Positions 21,494-32,415 of a DNA stretch of 64,000 nt are shown piece by piece. The notes beneath the pieces are model-generated. The model ran no database searches. It was not told where the DNA came from and saw only the letters and a program-made list of their open reading frames with translations. Source of the stretch: Isoetes taiwanensis (lineage: Eukaryota > Streptophyta > Lycopodiopsida > Isoetales > Isoetaceae). A program made the translations under genes and the position numbers. The stretch lies in contig JAJEKV010000060.1 in the NCBI GenBank assembly GCA_021234155.1, forward strand, positions 8,018,323-8,082,322, written 5' to 3'. Each line of letters opens with the position of its first letter. Position 1 is the first letter of the stretch.

Positions 21494-21949
21494 TGACTGT
21501 TTTAGCCATAAAAAACCCAAGGAGCAGGGTGTTAAGGAAAATTAACAACAAAGCTGTTGAGAGAGGCAATCACATGCACATTGCAAGATCGAAATCCATG
21601 TCCACCATAGGAGGGGCATTTTAAACAGTACTTCTACTCTGTCTTTTAACGATCTAATATGTTGAAGCTGATACAACGGCTTTATTTACAAAGGTATTAA
21701 TGATACCTGATACCAAAAAGAAAGGGACTGTGGAATTGACGTGACGAGACTTGAACAAAAGCTATGGCGGATTAAGCTTAAGCTTATATAGGTATAAACG
21801 GGATGGATATGGAGCTACTTGGCCATTTTACTGTGTCCGTTGGGGAGAGCCCTTGTCTGGTAGCATCTTCGTCTTGCAAAAATTGTTCATGATGTTTTAT
21901 ATATTTTTGTTCTGTAATGCTATGTAATAATGGCCTATCTTATGTGCAG

Positions 21950-23324
21950 GCACTTCCTTTGAGTACTCAAGAAGATCATATACTGTGCAACACAGTGATC
22001 CTTATAGGACCCAATTGTGGAGAACAGAAAGTTGAAGTTCTTAGGAAATCGAATAAGATCTACTTTGCAAATGGATGGAATAAATTCGAGAAGGAGCAGG
22101 GGATTGTGCAAGGAGATATTCTGTTTATGAAGGTCTTTAAAGGTTCCAAGGTTCTTGTGAGAATACTGGAGAAAAATGGGGTTTATGTTGAAATCAAGGA
22201 TTTATGTGAAAACAAGAGGAAGTTTGAAAAACAGAACTGTTCCAGAATTTGGAAAAGGAGTAAAACTAGTGAAGATCCAAAAAGTAGAAAGGAAGTAATG
22301 GCTGAAATTGAAGATTTGAAATCCAGAACTAGCAAGCCAACTCATGTTTTGGAAATGACTACAACCGGTTTGGACCACAAATGTGTAGGTTAATCTGATT
22401 TTCTAAGCTTTTATGTAAGCTGATGTTCTTTGAGATGGGGTTTTTATTTTATTTGCTAGGGATTAACCTTGCTATTTGGGTTTGAAGCAAGTTATATATC
22501 CTTAAATGTAGTTTTTATTTGCGTGCAGGAGATACCCTTATCATTTGCAAGGCATTTGCTTGCAAACGATGGAGATTATGTGAAGCTTTCTGTTCCTGGC
22601 AGGAAGCTTAGAAAGGTCAGGTGGGTTTCTTCTGCTTGTTTCACAGGTTTTGGGGCAGGTTGGGATAGTTTCAGAGACAGACATCAACTAGAACAAGGGG
22701 ACATGGCATTTCTTGAAGCAACATGCCCCAGGTACATCACTATAAACATATTTCATTGTCCTCTTGAAGGAAGCCAGGTATCTAGCCACTCTTTCAATGA
22801 CTATGAATCAAAATCCAAGGACCTGGCAAGGAGATTAGACTCCTATAAAAAAGATAACAACATAGATTTTGAAGATGATGTCAACAACAACGTAGAGGAA
22901 CTTATAAGGAGGACAAAAAAACCGTGCATTCCGATTTCAATGACGAAGAATCGACTTATGAGAACATCATGTGTGAGTGCAGATCTTATTCAGTAATCTA
23001 ATCTGTAAGTTAATTTTAAGCTTTGCATTATTTAAGGTGAAAGTTTATATGGAATGGCAGAGTGTTTCAAAACAGTTTTTCCACAAGCATTTGAAAGGTT
23101 TAAAGTCAGGTGACTGTATGAAAGTCATTTGTTCTGCGGCCTGCAGTCATGAGTTAGGCTGGGTAGAATCAGTTGGTCTGTCAAAAGGATGGAGCGTTTT
23201 TAAGCGAATCCACGAGCTGAAGCGAAAAGATGCATTAGTGCTGGAGGTGATCAATAGTAGAACCGTCAAGGCCCACATTCTCAGATCATCCCAATCCAAA
23301 GGTGAAGTAATCTGCATAGAATAA
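21950..23324 (+). CDS. REM-like transcription factor with three B3 domains
   Basis: Three exons with good splice signals, all phase 0: 21950-22384 (acceptor TATGTGCAG; donor TGT|GTAGGT), 22529-22972 (acceptor GCGTGCAG; donor TGT|GTGAGT) and 23037-23324 (acceptor TTTAAG), ending in TAA. Each exon encodes one B3 DNA-binding domain. The landmarks are KIYFANGWNKFEKEQGIVQG with DILF (exon 1), IPLSFARHLLANDGDYVKL plus GWDSF and LEQGDMAFLEA (exon 2), and KQFFHKHLKGLKSGDCMKV plus KGWSVFKRIHELKRKDALVL (exon 3). Lys-rich linkers separate the domains. B3 proteins of this repeated-domain class are nuclear, plant-specific DNA-binding factors. No frame lesion is seen. The start is not certain: a splice acceptor precedes the first domain, so an upstream exon with the ATG is expected and was not found. 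Broken relatives lie at 28605-29093 and 43467-44230. Confidence 0.85.
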
Positions 23325-24350
23325 AGGAAATCATGTCAGGAGGTTAGATGGATGCTTTCTGCTGATGATTGATCACATTGTTGAAATCCTCATATAGCAT
23401 ATGGACTACTTGCAAATTGATCAATTTCTTGAGCATCTAACTAAAATTATTGATTGTCATTGTGAGGTCTAGCCTCCTGAAATGAGTTTTTGGAGGTTAG
23501 ACCAACAAAATGTCCAACATCCAAATGAACTGTTAGTATCCACGGCACTGAATAAATTGTTATGATTATTTAATTGTTTATGATTATTTAACAGCAATAT
23601 GCAACTCTGGTAGCATGTTTTACACATAACTCACAGGGTAAAGGAAATTGTAAAGGAACAGTGTTGTATAGAACTTATATGATACTTTTTTCCGAGAAGT
23701 AGACTAGAGCCCTTACGCATAATGAAGGAGAGTGAAGACTACTTATGCAATAGTTGAGTTATAGAGAATGAACACAAAACTATTCCTCGCTATTGTTATA
23801 AGGAGGATTTAAAATAGACTGAATGGGAAGCTTGAGCTATTTTAAAGAGAAGAACATTTTGCAAAGCTACCAGCACGGTGGTGGTGGTGAAGAGGAGTCT
23901 ATGCACGCACATACCTACTCTTTGAGTCTGTGGGTTTTGGAAGGAGAACCCCCCTGCTCTCAAGACAAAAAATGACAAAATGAAGACAAGTGTTGTTTTC
24001 GCCATAGGCGATATCAAGAGAAGTTTTCGTTTCTTAGCGCACCACCATGTTTAGAAATCAGCTTGGTTATGTTAGCCTACAGTCAGAGATACCACCTATT
24101 ACAGACTGTGGAAAAAAAGTTTTCCAGTCGGCTCTATGAACAAATATTACTAGATACGCCGGCAATTGTAGTAATTTTATAATGTTCAACCCCATGATGA
24201 CTATTGAAGCACTAGCTCCGTGCTGGGTATGAATTACAGTAGCCTAAGAGTCCTCAAAGGTCCAGAGGTACTCTGTGTCCTAAAAGACCCTGATCTGCGC
24301 TTAATGACAGCGGAAGTAGATGTGGGTCTTCTACCATGCAACTTAAAGTA
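23325..24350. other. Downstream flank of the B3 gene
   Basis: No supported gene. Short self-similar words occur (TTAACTGCC-poor, AT-rich sequence; duplicate gattatttaattgtttatgattattta at about 23560-23590). Confidence 0.4.
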
Positions 24351-24356
24351 TCAGAC

Positions 24357-24780
24357 TATCTGATGCAAATCTAGACCTACAATTTCCTGCTTGCTGAGTA
24401 ACATTTTCATTAGTGACTGTACTGCCATGCTAGCATTTTCGGACATGATCTCATTACTTGCATCTGAATCATTATAGACCAGCTTCAGTGCTTGCATCAC
24501 CTCGTTCATAAAAGAACTATGACAAACTCCTGTCGTGCACACATGGAAGCAATTGTAGCTCTGCTGCCAAGTTATCAAAAGGAAACTTGTTTCCAAGAGC
24601 AGGCCTGGTTTACCAAACTTCCTAAGCCTTCTTTGTTTGTCAGCAATGGACTTGCCCATATTTTCCTGTGCAGGCGCTCCATCACCAGTGCTAGCAGCTG
24701 CTCGATCACGTGTCCAGCTTGGCATTGCTGGCACATTGCATATGAAAACCATTGACATCCCAATCATAACTGCGCAATTC
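24357..24780 (-). CDS. Possible minus-strand terminal exon(s), unrecognised
   Basis: One open stretch of 143 codons ends at TGA (24351-24359 region). It contains GDGAPAQENMGKSIADKQRR and, after an internal acceptor-like CATAG, MNEVMQALKLVYNDSDASNE followed by a helical LMKMLLSKQEIVGLDLHQIV. The composition is protein-like and uninterrupted, but I do not recognise a domain. It may share a gene with the membrane-type stretch at 24909-25172. Confidence 0.35.
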
Positions 24781-24908
24781 AACGCATTTTTACAAAAAGC
24801 GTATATAGAACATCATCAGTTCTTATTTGTAGGCATGCACATTCATCATTTCACAGATGCATGCAATTAAATTAGCATCCAAAGATTCCCACATGTAATA
24901 CTACTACT

Positions 24909-25172
24909 TTAAATTGGTGTATATTTTTGAAGGGAATATAGTTTGGCATTTGAAACATCAACTCCTAATGTGCCAGTTCTTGCTATGACATTTTCAAGCA
25001 TGAAGCCTAGAAGCATACGCTTCACATACCTGGAAAACATAGTAAGAGGGATCATGCAAAAAGCCAGTGGACCTAAAAATATGAGCAGAAGAGTGAATTT
25101 GAATCCATAATTAGTCCACTGCTTGAGCTCTCCATGTGTATCCTTCTTGCAAAACCTAGAGTCAACCAACAC
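24909..25172 (-). CDS. Possible exon with one membrane segment, unrecognised
   Basis: The minus strand encodes CKKDTHGELKQWTNYGFKFT, then a hydrophobic segment LLLIFLGPLAFCMIPLTMF. A donor-like CCAG|GTATGTGAAG follows the segment at about 25035. No family was recognised. Confidence 0.3.
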   Translation of the reverse strand: MLVDSRFCKKDTHGELKQWTNYGFKFTLLLIFLGPLAFCMIPLTMFSRYVKRMLLGFMLENVIARTGTLGVDVSNAKLYSLQKYTPI

Positions 25173-26270
25173 GACCGAGAGTATTCAAAGGTAAAGAGGT
25201 AAAGTTTCGAATGCATGAATGAATGCATGAGTTGTTCCAAAGTTTAGCAATTGAAATGAATAATCTACCCTCGGACTAAGCTCTAGTTCGACTGAGATAG
25301 ATTTCTAGATCGCTCTCCAAACAGATTTCCTTGGAGTTGTTGAAACAGGCAAGTAATAAACTCAAACCCAACCTTGTGCTCAATCTTCCTCTCTCTCTAA
25401 AGCGTGTTGCATAGTTAAAGTACTTGTATCGTCGGTCAGACTGGCTTGACACAAGCATTTATACCAGATTCTCATTCATCATGTTCTGTCTGCAATTCTC
25501 ATCTTCCTACTGATGCGGTTGTCCTGGCTTGCATATCTTCCTTGATTGATATAGTGTATACTTGCCTTCATGTCTATAACTTCAGCAGGACCCTCTTTTA
25601 GGTAGCTTTTCAGCACTAATATATGAACACACTTCAACCATGTATTTTGAATTCATAGCCAACATTAACAATCATGGCTTGGCATAATTTTGTTCAATAA
25701 GCCAAGGCAGAAGCAAAAAGGGAAATGTACTAAAATATGTCTCATTGCAAGGCTATTAGGCAAAATTTATCAGCCACATAAACAGTATGCTTTACTAACC
25801 ATCCACTTCTGCCATCATTTATTTGACATGTCCAGCTTTGTAAGACAACAAAGTGCACAGCTTTGCAATTTCGATTGGAAGCTCTGTTTGAAAAAGAGAA
25901 AAGTAACAGTCTAAAAGTAAGAGTTTTAGAATGTTCTAGTGTGCAAACATACAGAGGAACATGAGTTTACATTTTCCAAGATAGTCGAGATGGCAGAGAT
26001 GCGTTTACTTTGTTGTTAAAATGCTCAAGATCCTAATTGTCCAGGGATTCTAATGTACTGACCATGAATTCGACTCATCAAGCAATTGCAAATCCGACCA
26101 AGCATCCATATTTCGCAGCTTGTTTGCTCTGCCAATATAGCCGAGCCGTGGGGAAAGAGATCGATTGCCTATGAAATTATTAGCTATGCCGAGTCAAATA
26201 GCTTCGAATGCGTTCCTTTCTATCTTTCTTTCATCGTTGCTTAGGAGGACCAAGCACCAGTTAGCCGGTT
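25173..26270. other. Gene-free stretch
   Basis: No supported gene or clear repeat. Open frames here are short and lack motifs. The upstream part could be 5' UTR or introns of the minus-strand exons at 24.4-25.2 kb. Confidence 0.4.
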
Positions 26271-26383
26271 TTCAAACCCGATAGTAGGTTTGAAGCAGTC
26301 ATTGGCATATTCCTGGCACATACTTGGAATATGCCATAAACCCACATGGACGAGGGCTTGCCCCCCTAGGGGTAACCCAAAAA
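26271..26383 (+). repeat. Short interspersed repeat family 1, copy 2
   Basis: GAAGCAGTCATTGGCATATT through GGCTTGCCCCCCTAGGGGTA and ACCCAAAAA. One base change in the terminal stem (GGGGTAA) weakens the hairpin. Confidence 0.75.
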
Positions 26384-26811
26384 CACTATCTATCTCTAGT
26401 CAATTAAGATATAAGTCTCTGATAACCAAAATTTACCAAATAATAACATAGCAATTTAAGCACTATCTTATCGTATATCATCAGTTTCATGTGTAGACAC
26501 CTTATTTCCACACTTACAACAGATGCTTTATTAACATACCCTTTTCTCATTTATAGGATTTTTATGAAATTAGTTTTTTCCAAGGCAATGTATAAGGGAA
26601 TGGAGGTCCGAACTCCGCAGATCGCCGCAGTTTCAGCCAGTGTCTTGACGCATGCTTCCTCAGTAAGCTATGGGATGCCAGCACCGTTGAACAGGTTAAG
26701 ATGGCACATTATCAACGCCACATAAATCCCATGTTGGAGCGAGGCCCGCAATGCTGCCTACGCACTCATCTACTCATGAAACGTAGCTCAGAGCAAAAAA
26801 TGCAGGTGTAA

Positions 26812-27165
26812 AGGCCTTTCTCGACTTGCAAGTCGAGAAACATAGCTTAGAGCCAAAATTCCTTTTATTTTTTATTCTTTTTTCCTGAGGGCCTTTCTCG
26901 ACTCGCTCAGAACTAAAAAAATATATATTTTCTGTTAAACATCCTTTCTCGACTCGGAGTCGAGAATGGCAGTTCAGAGTGAAAAACATAGGTCTAAGAG
27001 CCTTTCTCGACGAGTCGAGAAAGGCAGCTCAATAGTAAAAAAAAAATACATTTTTTCTGTTAAACGTTCTTTCTCGACTCGCGAGTCGAGAATGACAGCT
27101 CAGAGTAAAAAATGCAGGTCTAATATAAGGGCTTTCTTGACTCGCGAGTCGAGCAAGGCAGCTCA
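26812..27165. repeat. Palindromic minisatellite array 2
   Basis: About six copies of the CTTTCTCGACTCG/CGAGTCGAGAAAG palindrome (near 26814, 26890, 26942, 27000, 27069 and 27129), spaced 50-75 bases. The spacer (cagctcagagtaaaaaatgcaggtctaa) differs from that of array 1. The palindrome is therefore the conserved part, not the whole unit. Confidence 0.9.
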
Positions 27166-27456
27166 AGAGTGGCAAACGCAGGTTTGAGGTCTGAAAAATG
27201 AAGGTCTGAGAAGATCGAAAACGAATAACTTTCAGATAACATATCGTATTACTATACTTTTGTTCACATGTGATCAAACATGCAACAAATGTAGCAAACC
27301 TACTTGCCTTCAAAATAGTTGGACCTAATTCTCCTTAACCCTGTCACAAGAAGGTCCCTAAAGTGAGTTTCAAAGTTCGAATACCTTGCTTTTTTTCCCC
27401 TCATTTTTAGAATTTGAATTTGGTACATACCTTTGGGCCTTTTCTTTTCTGGTTGT

Positions 27457-27987
27457 CTCTAATCACCTGCTTTCGGTTCTTCAGGCCAGAGCCATTTTGG
27501 CCTAGCTATGACTATGGAAGCTCGTGCCCTGCTTCTAGAGCTTAAATAGACTGCCAGAATCAAGTGTCTCATAGAAAAATTGATGCCTTTTAGCCCCCCT
27601 GATTTCTGGCGAGAGAGATGGTTAATCCTGCATGGTTTTCCCAGCACCTTTATTTTTTCAAGAACATGCTTACACTATAAGAAAGCTCCTTCCAAGATAC
27701 CTCATTTACCGGATTGCTCCTGCATTTTTTCTTGATTTTCGGAGACATCCTGGAGCTGGGAGGCAGGCTTGGAGCTAAGACTTGTAATATTTTTGATGGC
27801 TACTTGGCTAAGCCTGTGATTATTTATGAGGAGCTCCTTTGCATCCAACTTGAGCTCTTCAAATCTATGAGCTTGGAAATCCGGCTGTCTCTAATCCCCT
27901 GCTTCCAGTTCTTCAAGCTAGAGCCATTCCGCCCTAGCTATGGCTATGGAAGCTCGTGCCCTGCTTCTAGAGCTTAAACAAACTGCA
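27457..27987. repeat. Direct duplication of about 98 bp, 433 bp apart
   Basis: 27457-27553 and 27890-27987 share TCTAATC.CCTGCTT...AGAGCCATT then CTATGGAAGCTCGTGCCCTG and CTTCTAGAGCTTAAA. A second pair, GAGCTCTTCAAATC.AT..GCTTG, lies at 27848 and 28014. No coding signal. Confidence 0.85.
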
Positions 27988-28604
27988 TCTCTGCCTTTTC
28001 TGAAGCTTCCATGAGCTCTTCAAATCCATAAGCTTGCAAATCCAGCTTCTTCATCCTTGACTTCTTCTGGATCTCCATCTTTTCTAAAGCTTCTGCCGGA
28101 ATAAGAAGTAGCACAATTATGGCGTCACAGATTTCTAATTCCTCTAAGCCGGATCTTTTTTATCTATAATTTTCAAGAAGCTCTGCCATAGTCCTAAGCA
28201 TCCTTTGATACTTCCCTAAGCATGGCGTTGACAGGAAGCTTCGAAGTGCTCTATTTCTTTAGATCGATTTGCCTTCTGCTATGTGCTCCTTCGTCTTTGT
28301 TTTCTCATTCCGGTGGAGAGTAGAGCAGAGTCTTCCATGCAGAGAAGAGCCTTCCATGCGAGGCTCCTTAAAGTCCAGAACAGGGATGGCCAGAAAGCAG
28401 GAGAGGCAAAAAATCCAGAGTCTCGATGTGTGCAAAAATTGGGCTCTGCAATCGTCAGGCGAGAAAAAGTGATAATTGTATCTCTTCCCCTTCCCCTTCC
28501 CTTTTGCATCTTCCCTTGTAAATATTGTGGAAAATATTATGAATCAGTTTTTGTTACATGATGTGAAAATCTAATAGTGCTTCAAAGTAAAATCACAAAT
28601 TTTT

Positions 28605-29093
28605 CACAGTGTCCCACTTTAACTGCTTGAGGCCCATCTGTTGGAATGTGTCCCTCTTTAATGTAGTGTGACCTTGTTGATTCTCGCAACCAAGGACTAC
28701 CACATCCACAATGTCTCCATTTCTTACAGACAAATTGGCTGCAAAGAGGGCTGGAATATTCTGCAACAAATCAAGTGATGGTTAGAAAATATCAAAATGC
28801 TTGTATAAGATGAATCAGAACAAAAGACCTATATATATGCCATGTTTCAATCTAGCCCATGTAAATTCCATATATAAAACCTCCCATCAAGCCTTTCTCT
28901 TGCAGCTCTAATCATTTCCGTTAGTTCATTCTCAGTTTCAGATTTCCTTGTCATGTTGACCTCCTCAACAGACTTTCTTCGCTCAAATTTGAAGTTATTT
29001 TGCTGGTAGAAACTTTGTGAAGCATGTCTTGCATAGAGGAAGATCTGTTGATAGGCTCTTTACAATATTCTTTTGCCTTGTGATTGCCTTGCC
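28605..29093 (-). pseudogene. Broken B3-domain gene (REM-like), minus strand
   Basis: Read on the minus strand: a linker with MTRKSETENELTEMIRAARE and RLDGRFYI (about 28882-28965), an intron, acceptor TTGCAG (28756-28761), then NIPALFAANLSVRNGDIVDV and VVLGCENQ, the first half of a B3 domain. The second half is missing or degraded (GLKQLKWDTVKN). The same linker and domain start occur at 43745-44010 (MTRKRRRSE, EMIQAARERL, FAANISVKNGNTVDV), so the two are paralogues. Upstream it stops exactly at a CACTA-type terminus (29094). Confidence 0.75.
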
Positions 29094-29300
29094 CACTACA
29101 AGAGAAAGGTGCATGTTTCATCAAGTATAACGTCAAAATCGTTGACGCAAATGCAACCTTTGGGACTCACATTCTTGTCACATTCTTGATGCTATACATG
29201 ACGCGATCATTTGCCACAAAGTTGTCACCCGGGCGTCAACCATTGTGTCAACCTTGTGGCTTGATCATTTGCCACAACAGTTGACATAAAGACCATTTGT
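29094..29300 (+). mobile_element. CACTA (En/Spm-like) element terminus
   Basis: CACTACAAGAGAAAGG is followed by subterminal GTTGAC/GTCAAC words (GTTGACG, CATTGTGTCAACC, ACAGTTGACA), the organisation of CACTA transposon ends. The opposite end (TGTAGTG) was not found inside the window. About 800 bases further, at 29885-29945, the minus strand encodes an acidic tail (NDEENDGGEGSSQDP) that might close an element protein. Confidence 0.6.
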
Positions 29301-30530
29301 AACAACGTTAGCATCAAAATAACATCAACATCTTTATTAACTTTGTAAGATGTTTATTGCTTTACATTGTCAAGTGTTTTGGCATAGCAACAACACATTT
29401 GCAACAAATAATTGGAATTTGTAGCAACAAATAATTGGAATGTGTAACTTGAATATTTCATCATATTTGTGGCAATCTAATTACCAAGATGACATGTATA
29501 TTTTGTCAAATGCATTGCAATAGGTTGGCAAACTTAGGGACTAAAATATAACTAGCTTTGTTTAACACAATCATCAAAAACATTATGACTAAAATTTCAC
29601 ATAGTTTGCATCATTAGTGCACTTAGTTTTGTGTCCAACAAGTCTATCATAGCAGCAGGTGAAACAAGAGACTTTCACCAAACTTTATGCTAAAAATGTA
29701 ACCACAACTAATTCCATAAACCAACAATTTTTAATTTAAAATTACAACAAATGAGGTGGTGGAGAAAATGACTTTTCATTTATAAAAATAAGATACCAGC
29801 ATTATAAATGCTTATAGGGCAAGAGATTCATATGCTAAGCAATAGACTTTTTAAATCATCTTAGTTTGCACAATCATCTACATTTCTTGGGTCTTGTGAA
29901 CTGCCTTCACCGCCATCATTCTCCTCGTCGTTATTCTCCTAATTGTTACATTTATAAACGTATATCAGATAAGCATCTAAACCAATGTAAAACAAAAAGA
30001 GACTCCAACCCAATGTAAAACAAAAAAGACTCCAATCCTTACTTTATCAGAGTCATCATTATCGACGTAGCATACATTCTACATTTATTCAAAATTGAAC
30101 GGAAAGAAGTATAAATAAAAACCTAGCTAACTGATGTAAAGCTACTTAAAAGCTCAACCTTCTTGCCCTTCCTTGATTTCACTTAAAAATAATGCCCTGC
30201 CTGACCTGTCCCTTACCACAACTCAATGCCTTGTGCTATAATAGTTAATATGAGATTAGAGCAACACATTCAACCTAAACAGGAAACCTATTTTCTTTTA
30301 ACAAAGCAGACTAAAGTCTATCTCTAAGTAGAAACGATTGAATAAACTGCCACCTTATTATCAAACAAGAGACATCGCAGAGACAGGACGAGGCAGAGCA
30401 GGGCCTCCGGAAGCCGGGGGATGGAGCCATCTTCTGCTGCTTTTTTTTGCTTTGAGAAGAGAAGCGGAGCGGGAACGGAGGAACAACGCGAGAGAAGGAA
30501 TGGGGCTGGATGACCGACCATTTACAGGCA
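29300..30530. other. AT-rich stretch, possible interior of the CACTA-like element
   Basis: No intact gene. Repeated words (ATTGGAATTTGTAGCAACAAAT and ATTGGAATGTGTAACTTG near 29405-29450; AACCAATGTAAAACAAAAA twice near 29980-30025) are seen. The 30380-30500 part is GC-richer and unassigned. Confidence 0.4.
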
Positions 30531-30644
30531 GCAGCCAGTTTTTAGCAGTCATCAGCATATGCTGGGCATATGCTGGCATATACCTGGATATGCCTACATA
30601 CCCACATAAACGAGGGTCTGCCCCCCTAGGGGCAACCCAAAAAA
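30530..30644 (+). repeat. Short interspersed repeat family 1, copy 3
   Basis: ATTTACAGGCAGCAGCCAG through GTCTGCCCCCCTAGGGGCAA and CCCAAAAAA. Its A tail runs straight into block A of the A-rich repeat at 30645. Confidence 0.8.
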
Positions 30645-31187
30645 GGAGCATGAAGAACAATTAGATTAAAGACACAAGTATCTAAAGCAAAACAAGCACT
30701 AAAATTAAATAGGATCGAATGAGACGTGGAGCAAAAAAGACATGCGTGAGCAAAATGAATGAACCGTACGATTCATGTATGGAGCTAAGAAAGAGACAAA
30801 AAACGAGAGCAAATGGCCAAACTAGAACAATTAAAAAGATATGAATGGAATAAATAGACCGTGGAGGCTAAGGAGACTAATGACCAAATAGAACCAATAT
30901 GGACAAAGCTAACTAAAGCAACTGATGGAATATAGGGAACAAAAAGATGTTAGGTGGAAGATGAGATCAGTGCAGTAACCAGAACAATAGAACTAGAGAC
31001 TAATATATGAGCGGCAACGACACCAAAGGAAGCATGAACACTACAGTAAATGAAACAATGGGATAAAAGGGGCAAAGGAACGAATGCAAAGACAGATAGA
31101 ACAAACAGAACAAAGGGAACAAAGAATAAAATAACAACAAAAATAAACTTGGCCAAGTGATGTGAATGATGTATCCAACCACCCTAT
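30645..31187. repeat. A-rich repeat block A, copy 1
   Basis: GGAGCATGAAGAACAATTAG through TGATGTATCCAACCACCCTAT. It is a close copy of 34107-34686 (small indels near 30670 and 31050). The strand is purine-rich and almost free of pyrimidine runs. No credible ORF. Confidence 0.9.
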
Positions 31188-31696
31188 TGTTGGAAATGTT
31201 AATGTGAAGGAGGATACAAGTTGTGAAGACGAAATTAATAACTTCAATGGTTAAGGTGAAGACAAGGTTGAGACCCTCAATGGTTTAAAGTTGAAAAATA
31301 ACAGCATAGGTTAAACCATATGGTCAGTGAATATTATGAAAATCCAGATCTTGTTATTTATAGATACATTGTGAGGCCGAATAGAATCAAACGACTTCCT
31401 ACAGGAGAGGCGACCGAATTGGATCGATCCGGAACTGCCTGCAAGTGGTTAGGATCAGATCTATAAATTAAAAACAAGATGGATACTGAGTAATGAGTTC
31501 GATGCTGTAATATTTGCAGGGGAATGGTCTTTTAATGAATACTAGTAGTTTGAAATATTGACCATTGTCATTGTAGTTGTATGGACTGAAATTGATAGTT
31601 TAAGTTATTGTCTAGCTTAACTGATTATATTGAAGTTAGTTGCCTATCTATTACTTAGAATTGTTGTTTCTAAATTGTTACTCACATTATTTAACA
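31188..31696 (+). mobile_element. Ty1/copia 5' LTR
   Basis: Starts TGTTGGAAATGTTAATG and ends ...TTTAACA, 509 bp. It is followed by TTGGTATTAGAGCC, one base from the plant tRNA-iMet primer-binding site TGGTATCAGAGCC. Block A is intact up to CACCCTAT and its second copy continues AATAGACAC, so the LTR entered exactly after CCTAT. Confidence 0.8.
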
Positions 31697-31710
31697 TTGG
31701 TATTAGAGCC
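31697..31710 (+). promoter_or_regulatory. Primer-binding site of the copia element
   Basis: TTGGTATTAGAGCC directly after the LTR, complementary to the 3' end of initiator-Met tRNA with one mismatch. It would prime minus-strand DNA synthesis. Confidence 0.8.
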
Positions 31711-31712
31711 AA

Positions 31713-32415
31713 ATGGCAATTAGACTTGGTTCTTCCTTGCTCAATGAAGTTGAGATATTTAAAGGAGAAGCTGGATTTCAGGCATGGAAGGAAAGACTGA
31801 AGGATGTGTTGCTGGCTGAAGAACTGTGGGATCTGGTGATTGGAGAAAGTATTGAAGAAGGTGAGAGCAAAGACAACAAACTCTCAAGACAATTGGTGCA
31901 AGTGAGGCATCGATAAATGCTTTGTTGCAAGTGGGAGCAACACAAAAAGAACACATCAGGCAAGATGTATCATTGCTAGTAAGCTAAGTTCTAGTATCAT
32001 GTTCAAAATAAAAAATAAAACACCCAAGGAGATGTGGCATTTTTTGATAAAGAACTATGAGGTGAAAAATTCATCTCAAATTGAATTACTTGACAGGGAG
32101 CTGAGAAGATTAAAATTCGAGGAAGAAGATAATCTAACCTTTTTCTTTCAAACGTGTGACAAACATTATTCTGAGATCTTGAGGCAACCGGAGTTCCAAT
32201 TACAAAAGACTTTCATGTACTCTCTCTTTCAAGAGCATTCTCTGAGTTTGAGCAACTGTCTACCTTGGTGAGAACAGTAGCTAGGAATAGAGAAAAGGCT
32301 GAGCTTATGATAAGAACTGGAGACCCAATGGCCAGATCACTGCAAAAAGGAACAAGGAAAATGATGGAAACACTTTAGAAGAACAACTTATATGCAGCCT
32401 TCGGGACCTTTGGTT
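31713..32415 (+). pseudogene. Truncated copia gag (UBN2-type), frameshifted
   Basis: ATG at 31713 opens three bases after the primer site. It reads FKGEAGFQAWKERLKDVLLA and ELWDLVIGE, typical of copia Gag. Frame changes follow near 31915 and 31995. Then come MWHFLIKNYEVKNSSQIELL, LRRLKFEEEDNLTFFFQTCD and further Gag helices in a new frame to about 32375. Protease, integrase and RT are absent: the sequence switches to block B of the A-rich repeat at about 32416. The element is a 5' fragment only. Confidence 0.8.
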
